Positions 1 to 5,950 of a DNA stretch of 5,950 nt are shown here, one piece after another. The translations under genes and the position numbers were made by a program. The notes below the pieces were generated by a model. That model did no database searches. It was not told the origin of the DNA and saw nothing but the letters and a program-made list of their open reading frames with translations. Position 1 is the stretch's first letter. Every line of letters starts with the position of its first letter. Origin of the DNA: Candidatus Segetimicrobium genomatis (lineage in GTDB: Bacteria; Sysuimicrobiota; Sysuimicrobiia; Sysuimicrobiales; Segetimicrobiaceae); assembly GCA_005882445.1 (NCBI GenBank), contig VBAN01000442.1, positions 1 through 5,950 of the forward strand. Direction: 5' to 3'.

Positions 1-113
1 AGGCTCATGAAGACCAGGGCGAGAAAAGCCACGAGGCTCATCGACGTGACCAGTTCCCGGGTGCGCGCCTCGGTGACCAGGTCCTTCCAGATCAGCGCGG
101 CGAGGATCCTCAC
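1..113 (-). CDS. ccmB: CcmB-type haem exporter membrane subunit, N-terminal fragment (runs off left edge)
   Basis: Only the first 37 codons are in the window. Translation from the GTG at 113-111 gives MRILAALIWKDLVTEARTRE, followed by a hydrophobic run with FLALVF. A short cytoplasmic leader with a W/R-K-D-L motif, an acidic-basic E-x-R-x-R-E stretch and then the first membrane segment is the typical N-terminus of CcmB. CcmB is the permease subunit of the CcmAB(CD) complex in cytochrome c maturation. The GTG overlaps the ccmA stop codon as GTGA, so the two are probably translationally coupled. Calling it CcmB rests on this short stretch plus the CcmA-like ATPase directly upstream; another ABC-2 permease is possible. 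The remaining membrane helices lie outside the window. Confidence 0.72.
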   Translation of the reverse strand, partial: MRILAALIWKDLVTEARTRELVTSMSLVAFLALVFMS

Positions 114-882
114 CCCACAGCACCCGCCGCGGCGTCCAGGTACCAGGCCCGCACGGCTTCGACCTGCATCCCGGCGAGCCCGCGCGCGGGCCCGAGGCGG
201 CCTCCCGCGAGCACCGCGGCCTGGCCGGCGGCGCCCAGCGCCTCTGCGGGCTGTGGGTCGAGTGGATCACGGCGCCCCCATCCCGGCAGAAGCCTCGGAG
301 GATCCCCGACAGGCCGTCGGCGCCTTCCGGGTCGAGACCGGTGAACGGCTCGTCGAGGAGCAGCACCCGCGGCCGGTGCAGGAGCGCCCGGGCGAGGGCG
401 GCGCGCTGTTGGATCCCGCGAGACAACCCGCGGATCGGCTCGACCCGGCGCGCGATGCCCAGGAGATCGCAGACCTCCTCGGCCCGCGCCCGTCCGTCCG
501 AGAGACCGTACAGCGCGGCCAGGAGGTGCAGGTTTTCGAGCACGCTGAGACCTCCGTACAGCATGGGCTCGTGCGACACGAACCCGATCCGGCCGCGAAC
601 CCCCGGGACGCCGAAGGGATCCTCCCCGCAGATCCGCACCCGGCCCTGGGAAGGGCGCAGGATCGCGGCCAGGACGCGCAACAGCGTCGACTTTCCGGAA
701 CCGTTGGGACCCAGGATCGCGAGCGCCCGGCCCGGCGCGACCGTCAGGCCGAGTCCCCGAAGAACGCGCCGGCGCGCGAAGCCCTTCCAGAGGTCTTCGG
801 CGTGGACCGCATCACCCGCGGGGTCCACGTCAGGGCGCGCCGGTGCGGGCGCCGGCGAGGTCGCGGACCGCCGCCGGATCAA
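110..882 (-). pseudogene. ccmA: CcmA-type ABC transporter ATP-binding protein, frameshifted near the C-terminus
   Basis: This is an ABC ATPase of the haem-exporter CcmA type, which drives the Ccm complex in cytochrome c biogenesis. Numbering from the TTG at 882-880 gives Walker A GPNGSGKST (58-66), a Q-loop region FVSHEP in which His replaces Gln as often seen in CcmA, signature LSRGIQQR (153-160), Walker B VLLLDEP (173-179) and the H-loop His in STH (210). Just after STH the frame is lost. The -1 frame from 244 then reads EALGAAGQAAVLAGGRLG, the expected CcmA continuation, and stops at TGA 112-110. One base therefore appears to be missing between about 242 and 252. Without a repair, the original frame runs open off the window edge. 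The TTG start overlaps the preceding gene's stop as TTGA, matching the coupling habit here. A GTG at 828-826 is the alternative start and gives a more usual length of about 239 residues; neither has a strong Shine-Dalgarno sequence. It could be a sequencing error or real decay. CcmA rather than another ABC ATPase is supported by the following CcmB-like start. Confidence 0.8.
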
Positions 883-2324
883 AGCCGCTGCATCTCGGCG
901 GCGAGGGAGGCGGCGAGCAGGGTGTTCACCTCGCGGATCCGATGGGTGGCGGCCCGGCGCTCGGGGCCGGGGCGCATCGCTTCGACGTCCCGGATCAGGC
1001 GCCATTTCTCCTCGATGAGCCGGCGCTGCGCGTCGGAGGGAGCCGGGAGGTACCGCTCCGGATTGTGCTGCAGGTCCATCAGACGCCGCTCGATGGCGCG
1101 GGCGTCCTCGGCCGACTGCCCCTGCCCCAGGAGCGGCAGCAGCAGGGTGGCCGTCGCCACGACGTACGGAGGCGGAGGACAGCCAAAGGTCTCCTGGATC
1201 ACGGCGCCGGTGACGCGGTCGTAGCGGCCGCCGCCGATCCCGTGGATGAAGAGATCGGCCATGCAGAGCCGGGCGAACATCGTCAGCGTGATCGCCTTGG
1301 GGCGAAGGCGGAGGCGGGACGCCGCAAGCTGGGCGACGCCGGCGGCGCCGGCCGGGAGATCCGCGATCGCCCCGGCCGCGGTCCGGAGGCGAATGCGGTC
1401 GCCCTCGCGCGCCGCGTACAGGTCCGTGCGCCGGCCGCCGTGCACCACCCAGAACGGGGTCTCCGGGACCCCATCGAGTTCGCCCAGGTTGGGGAACGGG
1501 TTCGCGGATGACCGCAGGCGGTGGATCCGCCGGTAGTCCTCCAGCTGCGCGTTGTAGCAGCGGCGGAACGCGTCGGGGTCTTGTAAGAGGTGCAGGACAA
1601 ACGCCCGAAACTCGGGGGTGTCCGACAGCGCGGAGAAGGCCAGTTCCCGGTACCGCGGCGGCAGCGCCCCGGCCTCGTACCTGCGCCGGGCCGCGGCCAT
1701 GAACATCGCGAGCGTCCCGGCGCCCGCGCGCACGCGGCCGGCGCCCTCGGCGAAGGCATCGAATCGCTCGAGCAGGTCCGGCAGGGACAGCGTGACGAGG
1801 TGGGCGCGGATGCGGGCGCGGAACCCCTCCCACGCCTCCGCGGAGGGCGGCGGGCAGGCTTCCAGCGGGACATCCTCAGGGAGGTCGACCAGCGTCTCGG
1901 AACGCCGGATCAGCCGGCCGTCCCGCGCGGGGACGTGCGCGCCGATCGGGCCGGACGCGTCGCTGTCGACGATCAGGTGGAGCCCGGTCGCGCCGGCATC
2001 GGCGCAGAGGCGCGAGAGGAGAAAGAACTTCATCCACACGCCGGGGTGAAAGAAGACCGGCTGGTGACCCATCGCGATCACCGGCGCCGCGGCGGCCGGC
2101 GCGTCCCCGTCCGGCAGGGGGCCGGCGAGGCTGAGCGCGCGCCGCCGGACCTGGGAGCGAAATTCGACGAGGGGCGTGCCGAGGATCTGCGCGCCGCCGT
2201 ACGCGGCGCTCCGGGCGGCGGCGAGGACGGCCGGGATCCGGTCGAGGGGAGGATCGATCAGCACCTCCCCCGAGCGCTCGGGGACCTTGTAGGCCGGGAC
2301 CGCCTCAGACGGCGGGGCGGTCAC
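879..2324 (-). CDS. Divergent BshC-like protein (putative thiol-ligase of unknown substrate)
   Basis: This 481-residue protein is not a textbook family member, and by eye I see no signal peptide or membrane segment. Two regions recall BshC, the enzyme that joins cysteine to glucosaminyl-malate. Residues 85-106 (MGHQPVFFHPGVWMKFFLLS and on) resemble the BshC GQQP-GLFGGPLYT-YKA segment, followed by LHLIVDSD (115-122) where BshC has its FW-x-A-x-EDHDF strand. Residues 341-395 (RPKAITLTMF, then LFIHGIGGGRYD, ETFGCPPPPY, TATLLL) match the spacing of the BshC segment with RP, Y-x-GGP-x-E-x-Y, FG-x-P-P and the S/A-ATL strand. The last 80 residues are charged and helical, as in the BshC coiled coil. 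It is shorter than BshC (about 540). The GTG start overlaps the bshB1 stop as GTGA, with GGTGA six bases upstream, so it is coupled to the deacetylase. The family resemblance is my inference from remembered motifs; a conserved unknown protein with a different reaction is possible. Confidence 0.5.
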   Translation of the reverse strand: MTAPPSEAVPAYKVPERSGEVLIDPPLDRIPAVLAAARSAAYGGAQILGTPLVEFRSQVRRRALSLAGPLPDGDAPAAAAPVIAMGHQPVFFHPGVWMKFFLLSRLCADAGATGLHLIVDSDASGPIGAHVPARDGRLIRRSETLVDLPEDVPLEACPPPSAEAWEGFRARIRAHLVTLSLPDLLERFDAFAEGAGRVRAGAGTLAMFMAAARRRYEAGALPPRYRELAFSALSDTPEFRAFVLHLLQDPDAFRRCYNAQLEDYRRIHRLRSSANPFPNLGELDGVPETPFWVVHGGRRTDLYAAREGDRIRLRTAAGAIADLPAGAAGVAQLAASRLRLRPKAITLTMFARLCMADLFIHGIGGGRYDRVTGAVIQETFGCPPPPYVVATATLLLPLLGQGQSAEDARAIERRLMDLQHNPERYLPAPSDAQRRLIEEKWRLIRDVEAMRPGPERRAATHRIREVNTLLAASLAAEMQRL

Positions 2325-3004
2325 AGCAGGTCACCGAGCCCGCGAAGCCCGATCGCCTCCTTGCTGGCGAACGGCTCCCCGTACGGCCGCCGGATGCGCG
2401 TGCCCCAGTACGCGGCGACGGTGCGGATCGCGGTCAGGACCCCGGCGTTTCCGCGTTCTTCATTGAACTGGGAGCGGTAGCAGGCGATCGCCTCCATCTT
2501 TCGCTCGATCTGGTCCGTGATGTCGAGCACAAACGCCGGGCTGACGTGTAGCCGGTAGTGCGTGCAGAAGAAGTGCAGGATCCGGCCCGGATAGTGCGGA
2601 TCGCCCCGCATCTCGGTCTTCGTCAGCTTGGCGTAGAACCGGGCCGCCTCGCCGAGCCGCTCCGCGGCGATGTGGTCGGGGTGCGCATCCACGCCGTAGG
2701 GGATGAACAAGATCTCCGGACGGACCTCGCGGATCACTTCGGCCACGGCCACGCGGTTCTCAACCGTGTCCATGAGATACCGGTTCGGCAGGGGGAGCGT
2801 GATGCGCTTCCGGACGCCCAGCGTCTGGGCGGCGGTTTCGCTCTCCGCCCGCCGCCGCTCGGGAGTGCCCATCGGGGTCGGCTCGCCGTCGGTCAGGTCG
2901 AGGATCGTCACCCCGTGCCCGTGCTGGACACACGCCGCGATCGCCCCGCCCATCCCGATCTCCACATCGTCGGGGTGGGCGCCGATTACGAGGAGTTCCG
3001 CCAC
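2321..3004 (-). CDS. bshB1: BshB1-type N-acetyl-sugar deacetylase (PIG-L/LmbE family)
   Basis: This is a zinc-dependent cytoplasmic deacetylase of the LmbE/PIG-L family. BshB1 removes the acetyl group from N-acetylglucosaminyl-malate, the second step of bacillithiol synthesis. The 227-residue product begins MAELLVIGAHPDDVEIGMGG. AHPDD (9-13) supplies the zinc ligands His10 and Asp13 and the catalytic Asp12. HPDH (108-111) supplies the third ligand, His111. The block TDGEPTPMGTPERRRAE (38-54) is the BshB1-style signature with GT-x-E-x-R-x-x-E. Length matches BshB1 (about 230). The GTG at 3004-3002 is chosen because GAGGTGA lies four bases upstream and the motif begins ten residues in. In-frame sequence upstream has no family character. 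It overlaps the glycosyltransferase end by 19 bases and the next gene by four (GTGA). Related deacetylases act on mycothiol precursors or other GlcNAc conjugates, so the exact substrate is inferred. Confidence 0.85.
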   Translation of the reverse strand: MAELLVIGAHPDDVEIGMGGAIAACVQHGHGVTILDLTDGEPTPMGTPERRRAESETAAQTLGVRKRITLPLPNRYLMDTVENRVAVAEVIREVRPEILFIPYGVDAHPDHIAAERLGEAARFYAKLTKTEMRGDPHYPGRILHFFCTHYRLHVSPAFVLDITDQIERKMEAIACYRSQFNEERGNAGVLTAIRTVAAYWGTRIRRPYGEPFASKEAIGLRGLGDLL

Positions 3005-3641
3005 CGGCTCACCTCGCGGTCGATGATCGAGAGATAGTAGGCGCGGCGCGCCGTCGGGTCGTCCAGTCCGCCCCAGAACCGCCGCCCGGGGTTCTTGTAG
3101 ATCCGCGGCACGGGGAGCTCCGCCACGGTGAGCCCCAGCCGGGCGGCCTGAATCCACACCTGCAGGGGCATGCCGTAACTCCGCTCATCGAGGCTCATCC
3201 GCGCGAGGCCGGCGACGCGGTACGCTTTGAATCCGCACCAGGCGTCCGTCAGGTGGTATCCGGTCAGGTCGTTGATGATCCGGGTGATCTCCGCGTTGAT
3301 CTGCTGGCGGTCCGGCGGCGGCGGGTCCTGCACGCCCGCCGCCTCGCGCAGGTAGCGGCTCCCCGACACGATATCGGCCCCGGAGGCGGCCTCGAGGAAT
3401 CGGGGGATCAACCTCGGCTCATGCTGCAGATCGCAGTCGATGGTCACTGCGACATCATAGCGCTCCTGGACCGCGTAGTGGAAGCCGTCGATCAGCGACT
3501 GGCCGTACCCTCGGCCGATCCATCGGTGGACCCGTCGTTGACGACCAGGATCCCGGCGCGCGTGTGGCGCCGGACCTCCTCGAGCACGCGCGCGAGGGTC
3601 TCTTCTTCGTTGTAGAGGGGCATGATGACGATCGGCCGCAT
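2986..3641 (-). pseudogene. GT2 family (DPM1-like) glycosyltransferase, frameshifted with an apparent internal deletion
   Basis: The N-terminal frame starts at ATG 3641 as MRPIVIMPLYNEEETLARVL. It reaches the GT-A nucleotide-binding motif VVNDGSTDGS and then hits TGA at 3494-3492. The -1 frame, entered near 3513, carries the rest: GYGQSLIDGFHYA, then VTIDCDLQHEP with the metal-binding D-x-D, SGSRYLRE, DAWCGFKAYR and a C-terminus ending WRNSS, TAA at 2988-2986. This is the architecture of soluble dolichol-phosphate-mannose-synthase-like GT2 enzymes, which transfer a sugar from a nucleotide sugar. Family members usually have about 20 residues between DGSTD and the G-x-G of the next block; only about four remain here. 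So roughly 40-50 bases (3n+1) seem to be missing at about 3505-3520, giving about 218 codons instead of about 235. As read, no full product can be made. It lies 75 bases after hemB and overlaps bshB1. The acceptor is unknown. It is not BshA, which is a GT4 enzyme. Confidence 0.82.
3009..3015 (-). promoter_or_regulatory. Ribosome binding site deciding the bshB1 start
   Basis: GAGGTGA lies four bases before the GTG at 3004-3002, within the last codons of the glycosyltransferase gene. It supports this GTG over the open in-frame extension that continues upstream to 3157. Confidence 0.6.
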
Positions 3642-3675
3642 GACAACCCCGGGTTGAGCGATACGAGGCAGAACG

Positions 3676-3691
3676 CCCGGCCGCGGCCGGG
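3676..3691. repeat. Perfect 16-bp palindrome in the hemB-glycosyltransferase gap
   Basis: CCCGGCCGCGGCCGGG is its own reverse complement. It sits in the only gap of note in the window (3642-3716, 75 bases), between the hemB stop and the glycosyltransferase ATG. As RNA it could fold into a six- or seven-pair GC stem with a tiny loop. No run of U follows on the transcribed strand, so it is not a convincing intrinsic terminator. It may be a processing or attenuation hairpin, a protein site, or a chance product of high G+C. Confidence 0.45.
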
Positions 3692-3716
3692 TATGCCCCG
3701 CCGGTAGGACCCCGGC

Positions 3717-4697
3717 TCACCCGCGCCGCAGCCGCTCCGCCGCGTCGCGGGCGAAGTACGTGAGGATGAGATCGGCCCCCGCCCGGCGGATCGCCAGCAG
3801 CACCTCGAGCATCGCCTGCTCCTCCTGGAGCCAGCCACGGGCGGATGCGGCCTTGAGCATCGCGTACTCTCCGCTCACCTGGTAGGCGGCCGTGGGGATG
3901 CCGAACGCCGCTTTGACCCGCCCCAGGACATCGAGGTACGGCAGCGCCGGCTTCACCATGACGATGTCCGCCCCCTCATCGATGTCCGCCTCGACCTCGC
4001 GGATGGCCTCGTCGGCGTTTGCGGGATCCAGCTGATACCCGCGGCGGTCGCCGAACTGCGGCCGCGACTCCGCCGCCTGACGAAACGGCCCGTAAAACGC
4101 GGAGGCGTACTTGGCGGCGTACGCCAGGACGGTCACCTCACTGTGCCCGCGCGCGTCGAGGGCCCGCCGGACGGCGCCCACCTGGCCATCCATCATGCCC
4201 GACGGCGCCACCCAGTCGGCGCCGGCCTCGGCGTACGAGACCGCGATCCGCGCGTACGCGTCGAGCGTCGCATCGTTGTCGACCGCGCGGCCCCGGATCA
4301 CGCCGCAGTGCCCATGGTCCGTGTACTCGCACAGGCACAGGTCGGCGACGAGGACCAGGCCTTCCCCGAGCTCGGCGCGCACGGCGCGGAGGGCCTCCTG
4401 CACGATCCCGCCCGGATCCCAGGCGCCGCTCCCCTCGGCGTCCTTGCGCGCCGGGATCCCGAACAGCATGACCGCGGGGACGCCGAGTTCCGCCAGCGCG
4501 CCGCAGGACTCGACGAGGCTTCCGACCGTGTGCTGGTGCTGGCCGGGCATGGCGTCGATCTCCACGGGGCGGGTCAGGCCCTCCTTGACGAAGAGCGGGG
4601 CGATGAAATCGCCCGGGTCCAGCGTGGTCTCCCGCACCATCTCCCGAAGCCGGCCGGTGCGGCGGAACCGCCGGAAGCGGTGCTGCGGGAACCCCAT
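3717..4697 (-). CDS. hemB: Porphobilinogen synthase (5-aminolevulinate dehydratase), zinc-cysteine type
   Basis: This cytoplasmic enzyme condenses two 5-aminolevulinate molecules to porphobilinogen, the second common step of tetrapyrrole synthesis. The 326-residue product has the normal length and a complete TIM-barrel sequence. The N-terminal arm has R-x-R-R-x-G (10-15) and APLFVKEG (33-40). The metal loop DLCLCEYTDHGHCG (119-132) has Cys121, Cys123 and Cys131, marking the zinc-dependent class. The two Schiff-base lysines are Lys196 in YAAKYASAFYGPFR and Lys249 in DIVMVKPALPYLD. SGMMDGQ and YQVSGEYAML are also present. The ATG at 4697-4695 is preceded by AGGAGG at 4710-4705, six to seven bases upstream. 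That Shine-Dalgarno overlaps the hemD TAG, so hemB is read from the same transcript, 11 bases after hemD. A longer in-frame extension up to 4814 is within hemD and not family-like. The identification is firm. Confidence 0.97.
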   Translation of the reverse strand: MGFPQHRFRRFRRTGRLREMVRETTLDPGDFIAPLFVKEGLTRPVEIDAMPGQHQHTVGSLVESCGALAELGVPAVMLFGIPARKDAEGSGAWDPGGIVQEALRAVRAELGEGLVLVADLCLCEYTDHGHCGVIRGRAVDNDATLDAYARIAVSYAEAGADWVAPSGMMDGQVGAVRRALDARGHSEVTVLAYAAKYASAFYGPFRQAAESRPQFGDRRGYQLDPANADEAIREVEADIDEGADIVMVKPALPYLDVLGRVKAAFGIPTAAYQVSGEYAMLKAASARGWLQEEQAMLEVLLAIRRAGADLILTYFARDAAERLRRG

Positions 4698-4704
4698 CGT
4701 TCCG

Positions 4705-4710
4705 CCTCCT
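4705..4710 (-). promoter_or_regulatory. Ribosome binding site of hemB
   Basis: A full AGGAGG lies seven bases before the hemB ATG. Its first two bases are the last two of the hemD TAG stop. It fixes the hemB start and implies termination-reinitiation between hemD and hemB. It is the strongest Shine-Dalgarno in the window. Confidence 0.85.
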
Positions 4711-5512
4711 ATGGACCCGTGGCAGACATGGTGCGCCCCAGCGCCTCCCGGAGCGCGGCGACAATTCCGGGGATCGTGTAGTGACGCGCGACGACGCCGA
4801 CCCCGAGGCCGCACTCGCGGGCCGTCGCCGCGGTCACCGGCCCGATGCAGGCGATCAGGGCACCGGCAACGACCTTGGGCAGATTCGATCCCACCACCTC
4901 GACAAAATTACGGACCGTCGACGGACTGGTGAACGTCACGGCATCCCCCCCTCGATCGAGGAGCCGGCGCCACGTCTCGGGATCCTGCCCCCGCTCTGCC
5001 TCCACCTGATACACGGGGACGGCATCCACGGTCGCCCCCCGCGCGCGCAGGCCGTCGGGCAGCACGCGGCGGGCCTCGAGCGCCCGCGGAAGGAGGATGC
5101 GCGCCCCCTCCAGACACTCGCCGGCGAAGGCGTCGACCAGGGCCTCGGCGACGAACTCCGCCGGAGCCAGATCCACCCGCAGCCCCTGCGCCTGAAGCGC
5201 GCCCGCCGTCGCCGGACCAATGGCCGCGACGCGGAGCCGGCCCAACGCCGCGATCCCGACGCCGCAGGCCCGCAGACGGCCGAGAAAGGCGGCCACGCCG
5301 TTCTGGCTGGTGAAGACGACCCACTGGTAGTGATCCAGACGCGCGATGGCCTGGTCCACCGCCGCGAAGTCGGCGGGCGGCGCGATCCGGATCGTGGGAA
5401 ACTCGACGACCAGGGCGCCCTCCGCCTCGAGGAGGGTGCGGAGGATCCCCGACTGTTTGCGCGATCGCGTCACGATGATCCGCCGGCCGGCAAGCGGCCC
5501 CCGGGCCGTCAC
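4709..5512 (-). CDS. hemD: Uroporphyrinogen-III synthase
   Basis: The enzyme closes hydroxymethylbilane to uroporphyrinogen III with inversion of ring D, in the cytoplasm. The 267-residue protein shows the two-lobed HemD pattern. It opens LAGRRIIVTRSRKQ with FPTIRIAPP, then the first-lobe motif WVVFTSQNGVAAF. The second lobe has ARILLPRA, PVYQVEAE, DAVTFTSPSTVRNF and ACIGPVTAATARECGL, and ends in a helix with ALREAL. HemD sequences diverge strongly, but the paired F-T-S-x-N/S-x-V motifs and the I-G-P-x-T-A motif are distinctive, and the length is usual (about 250-270). GTG at 5512-5510 is chosen because it overlaps the hemC stop as GTGA, with GAGGA nine bases upstream, and because LAGRRIIVTR begins at residue 7. 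There is no fusion to a methyltransferase or to HemC. It lies between hemC and hemB, the classic order. Confidence 0.94.
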   Translation of the reverse strand: MTARGPLAGRRIIVTRSRKQSGILRTLLEAEGALVVEFPTIRIAPPADFAAVDQAIARLDHYQWVVFTSQNGVAAFLGRLRACGVGIAALGRLRVAAIGPATAGALQAQGLRVDLAPAEFVAEALVDAFAGECLEGARILLPRALEARRVLPDGLRARGATVDAVPVYQVEAERGQDPETWRRLLDRGGDAVTFTSPSTVRNFVEVVGSNLPKVVAGALIACIGPVTAATARECGLGVGVVARHYTIPGIVAALREALGRTMSATGP

Positions 5513-5950
5513 GGCGTGCGATCCTCGCGCGTCGCGCCGCGGGGGCGGCCGTCCTTGGGCGCCGCCGGCGGCGCGGGAATGCCGGAGACCCCCGCGGAGG
5601 CCGACAAACGCGCCACGTCCAGTGCGAACCCGGCATCGGCCAGGAGGTGCTCGGCCACAGATGTCCCGAGCTCCCCTGCTTCACCGGCCGGCCCGGCGGC
5701 CCTGTGCCTGCGGACGACGCTGCCGTCCGGCAAGGCGATCAGCCCTCCCAGGGTGACGCTGTCCCCAGCGACCGTCGCCAGCGCGGCGGCGGGTGCCCGG
5801 CATCCGCTTCCCAGACGCGCCACGAAGGCGCGCTCCGCTTCCACGGCGATCCGGGTCGGTCTGTCGTCGAGGCCGCCCAACCATTGCACGAGATCGTCGT
5901 CCCCGCGGCGCACTTCCAGAACGAGCGCACCCTGGCCGGGGGCCGGAAGC
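5509..5950 (-). CDS. hemC: Hydroxymethylbilane synthase (porphobilinogen deaminase), C-terminal part
   Basis: The gene enters from the right edge; the last 146 codons are visible. HemC polymerises four porphobilinogen units into hydroxymethylbilane for HemD. The fragment opens LPAPGQGALVLEVR, the conserved P-A-x-GQGA-x-x-x-E segment at the end of domain 2. It is followed by the L-x-x-L-D-D-x-x-T motif, EAERAF and then LGSGCRAPAAALA. The Cys of that last motif (codon 5802-5800) carries the dipyrromethane cofactor. The rest is domain 3 (TLGGLIALPDGS, HLLADAG). It ends in a roughly 30-residue Pro/Ala/Arg-rich tail that looks disordered and is longer than in many HemC proteins. A GTG at 5913-5911 is internal and not a start, because conserved sequence lies upstream of it. 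The stop TGA overlaps the hemD GTG. Domains 1 and most of 2 are outside the window. Confidence 0.95.
   Translation of the reverse strand, partial: LPAPGQGALVLEVRRGDDDLVQWLGGLDDRPTRIAVEAERAFVARLGSGCRAPAAALATVAGDSVTLGGLIALPDGSVVRRHRAAGPAGEAGELGTSVAEHLLADAGFALDVARLSASAGVSGIPAPPAAPKDGRPRGATREDRTP

Noticed and set aside
7..1224. A 405-codon open frame on the plus strand
   Set aside because: It is antisense to ccmA and the BshC-like gene. The product is Arg/Pro/Ala-rich with no recognisable motif. Long open antisense frames are expected at this G+C.
879..2324. Plain annotation as canonical bshC
   Set aside because: The protein is shorter, and the typical GQQ and EDHDF sequences are replaced by GHQ and VDSD; the resemblance is only partial, so no gene symbol was assigned.
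1590..2480. A 296-codon open frame on the plus strand
   Set aside because: It crosses the boundary between two well-supported minus-strand genes and has shadow-type composition (Arg, Gly, Pro, Asp).
3005..3157. A 51-codon N-terminal extension of bshB1
   Set aside because: It lies inside the glycosyltransferase C-terminus in another frame and has no deacetylase-family character. The GTG at 3004 has a good Shine-Dalgarno and begins just before the HPDD motif.
3492..3530. Programmed -1 frameshifting in the glycosyltransferase gene
   Set aside because: No slippery heptamer is visible, and the linker between the two motif blocks is also too short, which slippage would not explain.
3642..3716. 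Intrinsic terminator after hemB
   Set aside because: The GC palindrome is present, but the transcribed strand has no following U-run.
4111..4932. A 273-codon plus-strand frame antisense to hemB and hemD
   Set aside because: hemB on the other strand carries all its catalytic residues; this frame has low-complexity Arg/Ser/Pro content.

Overview
The window is about 70% G+C and reads as one block of bacterial genes, all on the minus strand and transcribed from the right edge to the left edge. Every start other than those of hemB and the glycosyltransferase is GTG or TTG. Genes overlap by a few bases or are separated by at most 75 bases, as in a long operon. Two reading-frame lesions within 6 kb suggest either a draft or metagenomic assembly or real gene decay. 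The phylum cannot be fixed from the sequence: gene content and composition fit a high-GC, non-proteobacterial, free-living bacterium that makes haem, c-type cytochromes and possibly a bacillithiol-like thiol.

Layout in transcription order (right to left): the C-terminal half of hemC (5950-5509), hemD (5512-4709) and hemB (4697-3717), which are tetrapyrrole steps from 5-aminolevulinate to uroporphyrinogen III. A 75-base gap with a perfect 16-bp palindrome follows. Next come a GT2 glycosyltransferase broken by a frameshift with an apparent small internal deletion (3641-2986), a BshB1-type zinc deacetylase (3004-2321), and a 481-residue protein that I read as a very divergent BshC-like ligase (2324-879). 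Last are a ccmA-type ABC ATPase with a one-base frameshift near its C-terminus (882-110) and the first 37 codons of a ccmB-type membrane protein (113-1).

The two ends fit together: hemCDB makes the haem precursor, and ccmAB belongs to the export machinery for cytochrome c maturation. The middle three genes are the most interesting part. A glycosyltransferase, a BshB-type deacetylase and a BshC-like protein sit in consecutive, overlapping frames, echoing the BshA-BshB-BshC logic of bacillithiol synthesis. However, the glycosyltransferase is of the wrong family to be BshA and the ligase-like protein is far from canonical BshC. No RNA genes, mobile elements, CRISPR arrays or convincing terminators were seen.
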